From the NCBI GenBank assembly GCA_013373265.1, contig JABXIC010000083.1, positions 1 through 50,525 on the forward strand: 50,525 bases of DNA. The letters are read 5' to 3'. This document shows, one piece after another, positions 23,819 through 31,864 of this stretch. Source of the stretch: Methylocystaceae bacterium (GTDB taxonomy: Bacteria; Pseudomonadota; Alphaproteobacteria; Rhodospirillales; Terasakiellaceae). A program made the position numbers and the translations under genes. Numbering within the stretch: the first letter of the stretch is position 1; the number at the start of each line of letters is the position of its first letter. The notes beneath the pieces are model-generated. The model was not told the DNA's origin. It was given only the letters and a program-made list of their open reading frames with translations, and did not search any database.

Positions 23819-25408
23819 ATGGTCGCAGAAACCAAATACTACCGATTGGGAAACGAACATAGTGCGCAGGAATGGGCCAGCATAGTTGCCACCTTGGCAC
23901 AGGCACAACGCACAAGTGAACAAGTGGTTGAACAAATCTACCTTGATACATTTGACTGGGCCCTTTGTCAGGATGATCAAACACTCTGTGTTGAAAAAGG
24001 TGAAAAGACCTTTTTGCATCTGTGCTGTGATGGCCCAACACCCGATTTCCCCACAACGCTGGCGATTGAGGATACCCCCAAATGGCCAACGGATGTCCCT
24101 AAGGGAAAAATGCAAAAGTATCTTGCGTCCAAAGCAGGGTTAAGGTCATTACTGATATTGACGCATGTGCGTTCTGAACAGATTATTTTGCATGTGGTGG
24201 ATAAGAAAGAACGCCAGCGGGTGCGCTTGATTGTCGAAGTCAATTTTCAAAAAACCGCTCCTAGACGCAAAGCCCTTGAACTGGGATGTCGCCTGCGTGT
24301 GGAATGTCTGGCGGGGTATGAAAAGGACTTTGCCAAGACAGTTGCTGTGTTTGCCGGATTAAACCAGACGTCACAACTTGAGTTCTTTGAAAGTTTGATG
24401 GCTAATGTTGGCAAAACCCCAAAAGACTATTCCAGCAAGCTGAATATTCAGCTTGATCGTGACATGCGCGCTGATGAAGCCTGCAAGGTCATTTTGCTTG
24501 ATCAGCTCGTGCAGATTGAACGCAATGTTGACGGCACGATAGAAGATATCGATAGCGAATTTTTGCATGACCTGCGTGTTGCCGTGCGTCGTTCGCGCAG
24601 TGCGCTGAGCCGCATGAAGGGCGTTTTACCCGCCACGATTGAAGAGAAATTTTCAACTGAACTGGCATGGGTCGGGAATATCACAACACCAGTGCGTGAT
24701 TTGGATGTGTATTTACTGGATTATCCCAAATATTGCGATCAATTGCGCACGGGTTTGAAAGATGATCTGGGGCCATTATACGGTTTCTTGCAGGTTAATC
24801 ACAAGCGTGCGCGCGCCCAGTTGGTGGCTGATTTACAAAGCCGCCGTTTTAAAGATTTTCTGATCAAATGGCGCGCGTTTTTGGAAAAGCCCGTCCCTGT
24901 GCGCCCGACGGCAGAACAAGCCGCTGTTTCTATTGGTGATATTGCTGATAAACGTATCTGGAAAACCTATCGTAAAGTGATTGGTGAAGGGTCCGTTATT
25001 GAAGAAGAGACCCGGGCTGAAGCGTTACATGATTTACGCAAAACTTGTAAAAAATTACGCTATCTGTTGGAGTTTTTTGCTTCTTTGTATGACGCAAAAG
25101 AGGTTGGGACGCTGGTGAAGAGCCTGAAAGGCTTGCAGGAAAACCTAGGTGATTTTCAGGATTTGGATGTCCAGGCGGGCACCATTCATGATTATTCCAC
25201 CGCGATGATGGCTGAAGGCATTAGTGATCCCAAGGTTTATTTGGCCATGGGGGTGCTGGTTGAACAATTTATGTCGCGCAAAGGGGATGTGCGCCAAGAA
25301 TTTGCTCAGCGCTTTGATGCTTTTTCATCAAAAGAAACCGAGAAGCTTTTCAGAAAGCTGGTCGGTCGGGAAAAAGTGAAAACCATTTTGGTCAAAACGG
25401 CAGACTAA
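23819..25408 (+). CDS. CHAD-domain protein with degenerate N-terminal CYTH domain
   Basis: This 529-residue protein carries a CHAD domain in its C-terminal 300 residues, with HDLRVAVRRSRSALSRMKG (from about 249), HDLRKTCKKLRYLLEFF (from about 402) and the LQENLGDFQDLD segment. CHAD is a helical His/Arg-rich fold that binds polyphosphate. The first 200 residues resemble a CYTH barrel (YLDTFDWALCQDDQTLCVE matches the region after strand 1). The catalytic ExExK is lost (ETKYYRL), and so are several of the Arg/Lys pairs that line the tunnel. ATG 23819 has AGGA 6 bases upstream. It converges with an intact CYTH enzyme 4 bases away. Confidence 0.85.
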   Translation: MVAETKYYRLGNEHSAQEWASIVATLAQAQRTSEQVVEQIYLDTFDWALCQDDQTLCVEKGEKTFLHLCCDGPTPDFPTTLAIEDTPKWPTDVPKGKMQKYLASKAGLRSLLILTHVRSEQIILHVVDKKERQRVRLIVEVNFQKTAPRRKALELGCRLRVECLAGYEKDFAKTVAVFAGLNQTSQLEFFESLMANVGKTPKDYSSKLNIQLDRDMRADEACKVILLDQLVQIERNVDGTIEDIDSEFLHDLRVAVRRSRSALSRMKGVLPATIEEKFSTELAWVGNITTPVRDLDVYLLDYPKYCDQLRTGLKDDLGPLYGFLQVNHKRARAQLVADLQSRRFKDFLIKWRAFLEKPVPVRPTAEQAAVSIGDIADKRIWKTYRKVIGEGSVIEEETRAEALHDLRKTCKKLRYLLEFFASLYDAKEVGTLVKSLKGLQENLGDFQDLDVQAGTIHDYSTAMMAEGISDPKVYLAMGVLVEQFMSRKGDVRQEFAQRFDAFSSKETEKLFRKLVGREKVKTILVKTAD

Positions 25409-25412
25409 TCTT

Positions 25413-25928
25413 TTAAGACGTCTCAAATTCTTTGATCAGTTCATCCTGTGTCACGCCCCATGTGGTGAAGGGGTGTTCTGAAATATAGGAATTGAAAAAA
25501 CGGGTGTCATGGCTGACTTCCGGTCCGGCCCAACTTGGTTTGGTAAAGGGTTGATCGGCAGATTCCAGTTCAATTTCTGCCATGACCAGACCATCACTTG
25601 CGCCATGAAATTCGTCGATTTCCCAAACGTTTCCCTCAGTTTCAAGGGTGTAGCGGGTCTTTTCAATCACATCACCACAGAGTTGTTCTAACATCATGGC
25701 GCAATCCTTTGTGGGGATTTCATATTCAAACTCAAGACGGGTGATACCACCTTGGTCTGCTTTAATGGTCAAAAAACATTTCTCGCCTTTTTGTCGTACA
25801 CGCACGACGGAAGAGTGTTTTTTATCGTTACAAATGTAGCCTTGAGCAATTTTTTTAGCGTTGGCGGTTTTTTTCCATTCATCACCGCGCACCAAAAATT
25901 TTCGTTCAATTTCAAGCTGGTTCGACAT
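25413..25928 (-). CDS. Stand-alone CYTH-domain triphosphate tunnel metalloenzyme
   Basis: This 171-residue tunnel-fold enzyme has the intact ExExK signature (Glu6, Glu8, Lys10 in LEIERKFLV). VVRVRQKGEKCFLTIK, RLEFEYEIP, VIEKTRYTLETEG, VWEIDEFHG and MAEIELES follow in order, all the charged strands of the metal-triphosphate tunnel. Bacterial members of this size, for example from Nitrosomonas, hydrolyse inorganic tripolyphosphate. It forms a two-gene operon behind the NUDIX gene, with a 15-base gap, and converges on the CHAD gene. Activity is inferred from the family. Confidence 0.92.
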   Translation of the reverse strand: MSNQLEIERKFLVRGDEWKKTANAKKIAQGYICNDKKHSSVVRVRQKGEKCFLTIKADQGGITRLEFEYEIPTKDCAMMLEQLCGDVIEKTRYTLETEGNVWEIDEFHGASDGLVMAEIELESADQPFTKPSWAGPEVSHDTRFFNSYISEHPFTTWGVTQDELIKEFETS

Positions 25929-25943
25929 TGTTTTCCCGGGAGT

Positions 25944-26378
25944 TTATTTTTTGGACAGGACTTTTTCTAAAGCGGTGCGCACAACAGGGTTTATTTCATA
26001 TTTTTTTTGATTTTTGATGTCGTCCGCGCTCATCATGCGCCATTGGACATGTTCGTCGGATAATTTTATTTTTTCAAGTTTTTGATCAGAATCGCAAAGA
26101 TAAAAGATCATGATCCGTTCAGGCTTGCCTTCTTCTTCAAAGCTGCGCAGGCCCGCATAGATGATGTCACCGATTTTAACTTTGTCGAGCCCTGTTTCTT
26201 CAACGATTTCCCGTGCAATACCGGTTAGCATATCTTCACCGGCATCCAGCTTTCCACCGGGAAGGTCCCAGTGACTTTTACCAGCTTTTTCCATCATCAG
26301 TATGCGGCCCTTCTTATCTTGCAAGATGGCTTTTTGACTGACTGAAAAGAGTGTGGCATCGTTTACAAAAGGAGGCAC
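25944..26378 (-). CDS. NUDIX hydrolase
   Basis: A 144-residue protein with a complete Nudix box: Gly42, Glu48, Arg56-Glu57, Glu60-Glu61 and Gly63 (GGKLDAGEDM ... REIVEETGL). These enzymes hydrolyse nucleoside diphosphates linked to another moiety. The segment SHWDLPGGKLDAGE is of the general MutT type, so the substrate cannot be named. It starts at GTG 26378, with AGGA 9 bases upstream, and is followed by the CYTH gene. Co-transcription of a Nudix enzyme and a triphosphatase suggests a housekeeping role for phosphoanhydrides. Confidence 0.88.
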   Translation of the reverse strand: MPPFVNDATLFSVSQKAILQDKKGRILMMEKAGKSHWDLPGGKLDAGEDMLTGIAREIVEETGLDKVKIGDIIYAGLRSFEEEGKPERIMIFYLCDSDQKLEKIKLSDEHVQWRMMSADDIKNQKKYEINPVVRTALEKVLSKK

Positions 26379-26587
26379 AACTGAAAATCCTTAGTGAGTT
26401 ACAGGCTAGATAGTTCTGCCATAGTTATAAAGGGCTTGTCGATGCTCAAATGCAAAGAAATGTAACGCTTTTGTGAATTTTTAGTAACACCATAGAAAAA
26501 AAGGAAAAAAAGAATACGTTGCGTGATTGGGTGTGATACGACAATTAAAGGAAAATATTTAATCTAAACAGGGAAGGTTTAAGTCAT

Positions 26588-27403
26588 ATGGCGTTCAAGC
26601 ATATTTTGTTGCATCTTGACGCAACCGGGCAATGTGCAAAGCGGACCAAAATAGCGTTGGATCTTGCAAAAGAAAGTGGTGGGCACGTTAGCGCTTTATT
26701 CTGTCAAACAAATCCGCAAATGTCAGCCATTGTTGGTCGCTATCCGGTTGATGATACGTTGCGTAAATTGTCGACGGAAGCAGAAGCCGCTTTTAATGCC
26801 GCTGCTCAAGAAGCCGGGGTAGATGCCAGTGTTAGCAGTACGCTATGTACATCCCATGCACAGGTGATCCAAGCGGTGACTTGGGCGACACGCACCAGTG
26901 ATGTCGCTATTCTTGGTCAGTATGACTGGTCCAAAAATTATGCGGCCCTTCCCTCAGACTTGGCAGAAAATGTCATTATCCATAGTGGTCGTGCCGTTTT
27001 GGTTATCCCCTTTGCCGGGGAATTTAACAAAATCGGGACACGTACGCTGGTTGCTTGGAATGGCGGTCGTGAATCGGCACGTGCCTTAAATGATGCCATT
27101 GTTTTGATGAAAAACTCTGAAAGTGTTGAGATTTTTGCCATTCAAAAAGAAGGCGTTAAACGCCCCAGTGAAACAGAACTTGTGACTCATTTGGAAAAGC
27201 ATGGCATCACTGCAAAAGCAGCGCATGAACGCCGTGATAAGGTCAGTATCAGTGATATGTTGTTGTCACATGCTGCCGATGAAGGGTCCAACCTGATTGT
27301 CATGGGCGCACATGGTCATTATGGTGTATCGCATATGCTCAAAGGCGGTAACACCCGCGAAATTTTAAAGCATATGACGGTTCCGGTGTTGATGTCGCAT
27401 TAA
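26588..27403 (+). CDS. Universal stress protein with two Usp domains
   Basis: This 271-residue cytoplasmic protein is a tandem UspA. The first domain (about 1-145) starts FKHILLHLDATGQCAKRTKI and has a weakened nucleotide site. The second (about 150-271) ends with MGAHGHYGVSHMLKGGNTRE, matching the G-x2-G-x9-G-(S/T) ATP-binding motif with Asn-Thr in the last step. Such proteins help survival under starvation or stress. The 209-base upstream gap is AT-rich with no clear promoter to my eye. A short palindromic CAT site covers the start (catATG). Confidence 0.88.
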   Translation: MAFKHILLHLDATGQCAKRTKIALDLAKESGGHVSALFCQTNPQMSAIVGRYPVDDTLRKLSTEAEAAFNAAAQEAGVDASVSSTLCTSHAQVIQAVTWATRTSDVAILGQYDWSKNYAALPSDLAENVIIHSGRAVLVIPFAGEFNKIGTRTLVAWNGGRESARALNDAIVLMKNSESVEIFAIQKEGVKRPSETELVTHLEKHGITAKAAHERRDKVSISDMLLSHAADEGSNLIVMGAHGHYGVSHMLKGGNTREILKHMTVPVLMSH

Positions 27404-27410
27404 GCGGTTG

Positions 27411-28082
27411 TTACTTCCACGGATGAATTGTTAAGTTAGGCCAGACGTCTTTCCAGCGTTTGGCCTTTTCTTCATAGATATCGGGGAATTCAAGGGCATG
27501 ATTGGGTCGCACGATTAGGCGCAGCAGGTTTTCAAAGCCGAACGGGGCTTCATAGGAAATGCGTGATTTCCCCCGACCTTGTAAGGCGATGGCTTGTACT
27601 TTACTGGGGTAATAGTTTAAGGATTCAGTTGCGTGTTTCAGTTCCGGGTAGGGGAGGCCGAACTTGGGTTCATACCACATATGAACGCGCGATTGGTTTT
27701 TGACTTCAATTTTAATGTTGAGGTCGCGAAATAACGCCTCTGCGCGTAGGTTAACGGCCTCTTCGCCTTCGCGGCTTTGATCCGGGTCAAAATAGATAAT
27801 GTCGTAATCTAAAATACCGTCACACGGGTTTTTTCCTTCCACCACATTCCAGACCGTTTGAAACAGGCAACCCGATACCAGCCAGCAATCCGGTGCATCC
27901 AACAAATGCATGCGATCTAGAATGGTTTTGTTGTAAGGGTTCATTTGTACCAATTTGATCAAGGTATCTGCGTTTCTTGAAACGTCATAACGTGGCAAAT
28001 TATCGGCAAAAAGAAGGCTTTCGTCTCCGGCGCTTGGCAGACGTTTGCGGTAGCGATTGACGATATGGCCTTTGCGACGCAT
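27411..28082 (-). CDS. Nucleotidyltransferase family protein (DUF925 / COG3575)
   Basis: This 223-residue protein belongs to the COG3575 nucleotidyltransferase-like family. WLVSGCLFQTVWNVVEG is followed by ILDYDIIYFDPDQSREGE, which carries the DxD-like acidic residues of the fold. RVHMWYEPKFGLPYP and a C-terminal NLLRLIVRPN segment follow. Function is unknown. ATG 28082 is chosen because GGAAGG lies just upstream; a Met 13 codons earlier lacks one. It is the last gene of a cobT - EamA - nucleotidyltransferase series on the minus strand. Confidence 0.8.
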   Translation of the reverse strand: MRRKGHIVNRYRKRLPSAGDESLLFADNLPRYDVSRNADTLIKLVQMNPYNKTILDRMHLLDAPDCWLVSGCLFQTVWNVVEGKNPCDGILDYDIIYFDPDQSREGEEAVNLRAEALFRDLNIKIEVKNQSRVHMWYEPKFGLPYPELKHATESLNYYPSKVQAIALQGRGKSRISYEAPFGFENLLRLIVRPNHALEFPDIYEEKAKRWKDVWPNLTIHPWK

Positions 28083-28136
28083 TTCACCTTCCCTCACATA
28101 TGATGGGGCGAAGGATAGCAAATTTAGAAGATAAAA

Positions 28137-29024
28137 TCAGCCGCTTTTACGTTTGAGATTACTGACAAAGATACCACCAAAAATAATCGCCAAGGAACTG
28201 AGCATTTCTGCGGGGATCGTCTCTCCCAAGGTGAGGGCTGCAATGCCAACACCAAAGACAGGAACAAGATAATTGTTAAGGGCCAAAAAGCTAACACCGG
28301 CTTTATTGATAACTTGCAACAGCAGTATATTAGCCAGCGCTGTGGGGAACAGACCCAGATAGATGAGCGCCCCAATTTCTTTAAAAGTGGGCGTATTGGT
28401 CCAGGGATGATCAAAGACCAGCGCGGTTGGCAACATGATGCAAGCGGCGAGAAACAGTGACCCGGCTGCGACCACAACAAATGGGACGTGGGATAAACGA
28501 CGTGCCACAAGAGAAGCACTGCCATAACTTAAGGCGGCTAAAACAATAGCTCCTTGACTGATGACATCTTTGCCAAGACCAGCCAACACACTGGGCCCGA
28601 CCAACACCAATAAACCGATAAAGCCAATGCTGGTCCCCATAACCATATAAGGGGTGAGCTTTTCATCATTGGTGAAAAAATGCGCCATGATGGGCACGGT
28701 CAAGGGAACGATGGACATCAAGACGGACGTGAGTCCGCCATCCACATGATGTTCCCCCCAGCCGATTAAAAAGAAGGGTAAAGCACTGCCAAGAATCGCA
28801 AGCCACAACAGATAAAACCAAACACTTTTGTCACGGGGGATGGTTTCTTTGCGGATATAGGCAACCCCAACCAGTACAATTGCCGCCAGCGTGATGCGTG
28901 CAGCGGCAATCGTACTGGGACCAAAAGAGCCAAGGGCAATTTTGATCAAGGTGAAGCTGGATCCCCACATGAAAGCGAGGATCAGCAACATCAAGAAACT
29001 GGTCAGGGTGAGCGATTTGTTCAC
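28137..29024 (-). CDS. EamA-family (DMT superfamily) transporter
   Basis: This 295-residue inner-membrane protein has ten hydrophobic helices made of two EamA repeats. The first begins LLILAFMWGSSFTLIKIAL, with the W-G-S-S/N-F motif usual in DMT exporters. The second begins near GAIVLAALSYGSASLVARR. It ends with a basic KRKSG. Substrates of these exporters are various amino acids or metabolites and cannot be guessed here. Translation starts at GTG 29024. It follows cobT by 22 bases, so co-transcription is likely, although a B12-related role is not established. Confidence 0.88.
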   Translation of the reverse strand: MNKSLTLTSFLMLLILAFMWGSSFTLIKIALGSFGPSTIAAARITLAAIVLVGVAYIRKETIPRDKSVWFYLLWLAILGSALPFFLIGWGEHHVDGGLTSVLMSIVPLTVPIMAHFFTNDEKLTPYMVMGTSIGFIGLLVLVGPSVLAGLGKDVISQGAIVLAALSYGSASLVARRLSHVPFVVVAAGSLFLAACIMLPTALVFDHPWTNTPTFKEIGALIYLGLFPTALANILLLQVINKAGVSFLALNNYLVPVFGVGIAALTLGETIPAEMLSSLAIIFGGIFVSNLKRKSG

Positions 29025-29046
29025 TGCAGTGCTATCCTAGGACTGG

Positions 29047-30078
29047 TTAACTTTCTTTTGTTGCCACACCGGCATCGCTAAAGGTCGCCATATTGTTGTG
29101 ACAGGCAACGGCAGAGCGCACAAGCCCGACCGCCAACACCGCACCGCTGCCTTCACCCAAGCGCATGCCAAGGTCAAACAGGGGTTTTTTATTGATTTTT
29201 TCACAGATCAACTGGTGGCCTGGTTCAACAGAATTATGCGCAACAAGGCAGTGATCCAATGCACCGGGCAGAGTGGCTTCTAAGGTGGCAACGGCAGCCG
29301 TGCAGACATAGCCATCTAAAAGGACAGGGACATTTTTTAAGCGTGCAGCCAGAACCGCACCCGCCATGGCCGCCAGTTCACGCCCGCCAAGGCAGCGCAA
29401 AACGTCCAAACCGTCTTTGATCGTTTCTTTATTCTTTTCAACGGCTTCTTTGACCACGTTTGTTTTAAGTGTCAGGGTATGGTCATCCACGCCTGTGCCG
29501 CGCCCGACCCATGTGGCAACGGATCCGTCAAAAAGTCCATAAGCAACGGCGGCGGCGGCTGTGGTGTTGCCGATACCCATTTCGCCCAGACACATCAGGT
29601 CGGTATGATCTTTAACAGTCGTCATGCCGTAGAAAAAGGCTTCTGCGCAATCTTCATCGCTCATGGCGGGGCCTTGGGACATATCTTTTGTTGGTACGTC
29701 CAAGGCCATTTCATGGACCTGCAAGTCCACATCAAATGTGGCACAAAGCTGGTTTACAGCCGCACCGCCATCGATGAAATTCTGTACCATTTGTTTGGTG
29801 ACTTCTGCCGGATAGGCAGAGACGCCGCGCTCAACGACACCGTGGTTGCCTGCATAGACGTTACAATGGATAGAGCGCATGCGCGGGGGATAATTGCCTT
29901 GCCATGCGGCCACCCAATGGCTGATATCTTCCAGACGGCCCAAGGACCCTTCCGGCTTGGTCAGTTGCACTTCACGCGCTTCGGCCTGATCTAGAGCGTC
30001 TTGGGATAAAGGGGGTAAATCTTTGAGGATTTCACGAATATCATCCAGTGTTTTAACGTGCGGAAGGCTGCTTTGCAT
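29047..30078 (-). CDS. cobT: Nicotinate-nucleotide-dimethylbenzimidazole phosphoribosyltransferase
   Basis: This is CobT of the E. coli/Salmonella naming (CobU in Pseudomonas), which makes alpha-ribazole phosphate for the lower ligand of B12. The 343-residue protein shows EAREVQLTKPEGSLGRLE, VYAGNHGVVERGVSAYP, GEMGIGNTTAAAA and RGTGVDDHTL. GLDVLRCLGGRELAAM and the catalytic Glu in GMRLGEGSGAVLA follow. The start at 30078 has GAGAGA upstream. A longer reading to 30366 would run antisense through cobS and is not credible. It is divergent from cobS across only 77 bases, implying shared control. Confidence 0.95.
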   Translation of the reverse strand: MQSSLPHVKTLDDIREILKDLPPLSQDALDQAEAREVQLTKPEGSLGRLEDISHWVAAWQGNYPPRMRSIHCNVYAGNHGVVERGVSAYPAEVTKQMVQNFIDGGAAVNQLCATFDVDLQVHEMALDVPTKDMSQGPAMSDEDCAEAFFYGMTTVKDHTDLMCLGEMGIGNTTAAAAVAYGLFDGSVATWVGRGTGVDDHTLTLKTNVVKEAVEKNKETIKDGLDVLRCLGGRELAAMAGAVLAARLKNVPVLLDGYVCTAAVATLEATLPGALDHCLVAHNSVEPGHQLICEKINKKPLFDLGMRLGEGSGAVLAVGLVRSAVACHNNMATFSDAGVATKES

Positions 30079-30155
30079 TTTATCTCTCTTTCCCAACGCG
30101 GCAAGGTTGGTTATAAGTCTTGGAATTCTTTCGACACAGACATAGCACGTAGGCC

Positions 30156-30950
30156 ATGAACGATACCAGTTCAACATTTCATGAATCTCCAAATTCTCCT
30201 TCCGCGTGGTGGGATGATCTGCAACTGGCTGTGGTGTTTTTAACCCGCCTTCCTTGGAAGATCGAAGAAAACAAGCCGCCACAGGCCTTAAATCATGCGT
30301 TGCGTGCCTTCCCCTTGGTCGGGTTGTTGGTGGGGGCTTTAAGCGCAACACTATTGGGTCTGGCACATGCCTTTGGTCTGCCGGATTTAGCGGCCGCTTT
30401 TTTGGCTGTTGCTTGTAGTGTCTTGATCACCGGGGCTTTGCATGAAGATGGCTTGGCCGATGTTGCCGATGGGTTTGGCGGCGGTGCGGATAAGGTGCGC
30501 AAATTAGATATCATGCGCGATAGCCGTGTCGGGGCTTATGGGGTGTTGGCGCTTATCTTCAGTATCGGCTTGCGCGTTTCTGCCTTGGCGGGTTTTGATG
30601 ATGTTATCTCTGCTTATGCCGCACTCATTGCGATTGCCTGTCTTTCGCGTGTGGCGCCGATCATTTTACTTTATCAGATGGATCCTGCACGTACTGATGG
30701 TTTGGCTGCCACTATGGAAAAACCTGTAAAAGACATTATCCAGCAAGGTACTTTGCTGGGCGCGGGCTTGTTTTTATTGTGCAGTCCTTTTGTGGCGGGG
30801 GTCTTGTCTTTGGGACTGGCTGCTGCAGCCCTTTGGGCGTTTAAACGTATGGCTCAGGCGCAAGTCGGCGGGCATAGTGGGGATATCTGCGGGGCAAGTC
30901 AGCAAATTGTTGAAATTGTTGCGCTCTTGGGTTTGGCAGCATTTGTATGA
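30156..30950 (+). CDS. cobS: Adenosylcobinamide-GDP ribazoletransferase
   Basis: CobS (CobV) joins adenosylcobinamide-GDP and alpha-ribazole to form cobalamin at the inner membrane. This 264-residue polytopic protein has WWDDLQLAVVFLTRLPW at its start, the metal/nucleotide motifs LHEDGLADVADGFGGG and DIMRDSRVGAYG, and GGHSGDICGASQQ near the end. Six to seven membrane helices are evident. Its stop overlaps the cobC start by 4 bases (ATGA), so the two are coupled. cobT is divergent immediately upstream. No cobalamin-riboswitch core is recognisable in the short leader. Confidence 0.95.
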   Translation: MNDTSSTFHESPNSPSAWWDDLQLAVVFLTRLPWKIEENKPPQALNHALRAFPLVGLLVGALSATLLGLAHAFGLPDLAAAFLAVACSVLITGALHEDGLADVADGFGGGADKVRKLDIMRDSRVGAYGVLALIFSIGLRVSALAGFDDVISAYAALIAIACLSRVAPIILLYQMDPARTDGLAATMEKPVKDIIQQGTLLGAGLFLLCSPFVAGVLSLGLAAAALWAFKRMAQAQVGGHSGDICGASQQIVEIVALLGLAAFV

Positions 30951-31558
30951 CGGTGAGCATCACCAAGTTCTGGTGGGTGCGTCATGCCCCGGTCAAGGCA
31001 ATGATGCCGGGGCGCATATATGGTCAACGTGATGTGGGCTGTAATTTAAAAGATGTGGACAGTCTAAAAGCCGTTGCAGAAAAGTTACCGGAGGAAGCTT
31101 TGTGGGTGACCTCGACTTTATCACGCACCAAAAAAACCGCTAAAGCGATTGCTGAACAGCGCGATTGGGTGGTTAAGCCATTGGCCTATAAAGAATTGAT
31201 GGAACAGAATTTTGGCCTGTGGCAATCCAAGACGTGGGATGAACTGGATGAAGACCCGGACGCTAACGCCTTTTGGCAAGATCCGGCTGGCATGTGTCCG
31301 CCGGATGGGGAAAGTTTTGAACAGCTTTGTCGACGGGTTCAAAAATGTATCATTCATTTGCAAAAAAAATATTCTGGGCGGGACATTGTCTGTGTGACCC
31401 ATGCCGGTACAATCCGTGCGGCCTTGGCCATGGCGCTGGACATTACGCCAACAGCGGCTTTGCGCTTGAAAATAGACACTCTTTCTTTAAGCCATATTGA
31501 TCATATTGGTGATGATATGCACAACGATACATGGCAAATCCATAACGTAAATTTCTAA
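30947..31558 (+). CDS. cobC: Histidine phosphatase, probable alpha-ribazole phosphatase CobC
   Basis: This 203-residue protein is of the phosphoglycerate-mutase-like histidine phosphatase family. It has the phosphorylated His in WWVRHAPV (residues 9-16), YGQRDVG, the second Arg and Glu sites in SRTKKTAKAIAE and MEQNFGLWQ, and the second His in VCVTHAGTIRAAL. Overlap with cobS and closeness to cobT support a role removing phosphate from alpha-ribazole phosphate or cobalamin phosphate. The family is broad, so the assignment rests mainly on context. Confidence 0.87.
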   Translation: MTVSITKFWWVRHAPVKAMMPGRIYGQRDVGCNLKDVDSLKAVAEKLPEEALWVTSTLSRTKKTAKAIAEQRDWVVKPLAYKELMEQNFGLWQSKTWDELDEDPDANAFWQDPAGMCPPDGESFEQLCRRVQKCIIHLQKKYSGRDIVCVTHAGTIRAALAMALDITPTAALRLKIDTLSLSHIDHIGDDMHNDTWQIHNVNF

Positions 31559-31593
31559 CAAATTGACAAATCGCAATTACGTTATGGAAGATT

Positions 31594-31712
31594 TTAGGCA
31601 CCATCTGCCTTGATCAACATATCGACCATTCATGATCTCGCTGAAACTGACCCTCCTCATTCAGCGATCTTTTGCCCCCTTACGTATCCCTATGTGAGGG
31701 GGCATTTTTTTA
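31594..31712 (+). ncRNA. Candidate small RNA with an anti-Shine-Dalgarno loop
   Basis: Between cobC and pgk there are three consecutive hairpins. The first is GGCA-CCATC-TGCC (near 31597-31609). The second pairs GATCTCGCTGAA (31634-31645) with TTCAGCGATC (31660-31669) and has a 14-base loop holding CCCTCCTC. The third is a terminator, TGCCCCCT (31673-31680) with AGGGGGCA (31697-31704), followed by seven T. A TTGACA at 31563-31568 is a good -35, but a matching -10 is not clear. Several alphaproteobacterial sRNA families display CCUCC loops that pair with ribosome binding sites. The alternative is two tandem terminators of cobC. Confidence 0.42.
31673..31711 (+). terminator. Intrinsic terminator downstream of cobC / sRNA candidate
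   Basis: An 8-bp GC-rich stem, TGCCCCCT with AGGGGGCA, is extended by three further pairs (TAC with GTG) and followed by TTTTTTT. It isolates cobC from pgk. Confidence 0.88.
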
Positions 31713-31796
31713 TTGTATGGACAGGCAAGAAATAAGAGTGGTGTTGGAAAAGGAAATAAGCGGCATTTTGTTCGTTTAATTTTCAAAAATCCGTCA

Positions 31797-31824
31797 TTCA
31801 CTTCTTGCTGGTTTTATGTATAGT
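31797..31824 (+). promoter_or_regulatory. Promoter candidate of pgk
   Basis: TTCACT and TATAGT are spaced by 16 bases, with a TG one base 5' of the -10 (ATGTATAGT). Transcription would begin near 31831, giving a leader of about 34 bases with GAAGGAAG before the ATG. The -10 is 5 of 6 to consensus, the -35 weaker. Confidence 0.5.
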
Positions 31825-31864
31825 GCAGACAAATTTTGCTCTGCAATTTCTTGAAGGAAGAAGC

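Larger units (their letters stand above)
31559..31864. other. Intergenic region between cobC and pgk
   Basis: These 306 bases hold the sRNA candidate and terminator on the left. On the right is a promoter candidate for pgk: TTCACT (31797-31802), 16 bases, then TATAGT (31819-31824), about 40 bases before the pgk ATG. No protein-coding frame with a credible start is seen. Confidence 0.5.

Noticed and set aside
30079-30366. A longer N-terminus for cobT up to 30366
   Set aside because: The extension is antisense to cobS, has no Shine-Dalgarno and is not part of the CobT family. The Met at 30078 has a good one and gives the normal length.
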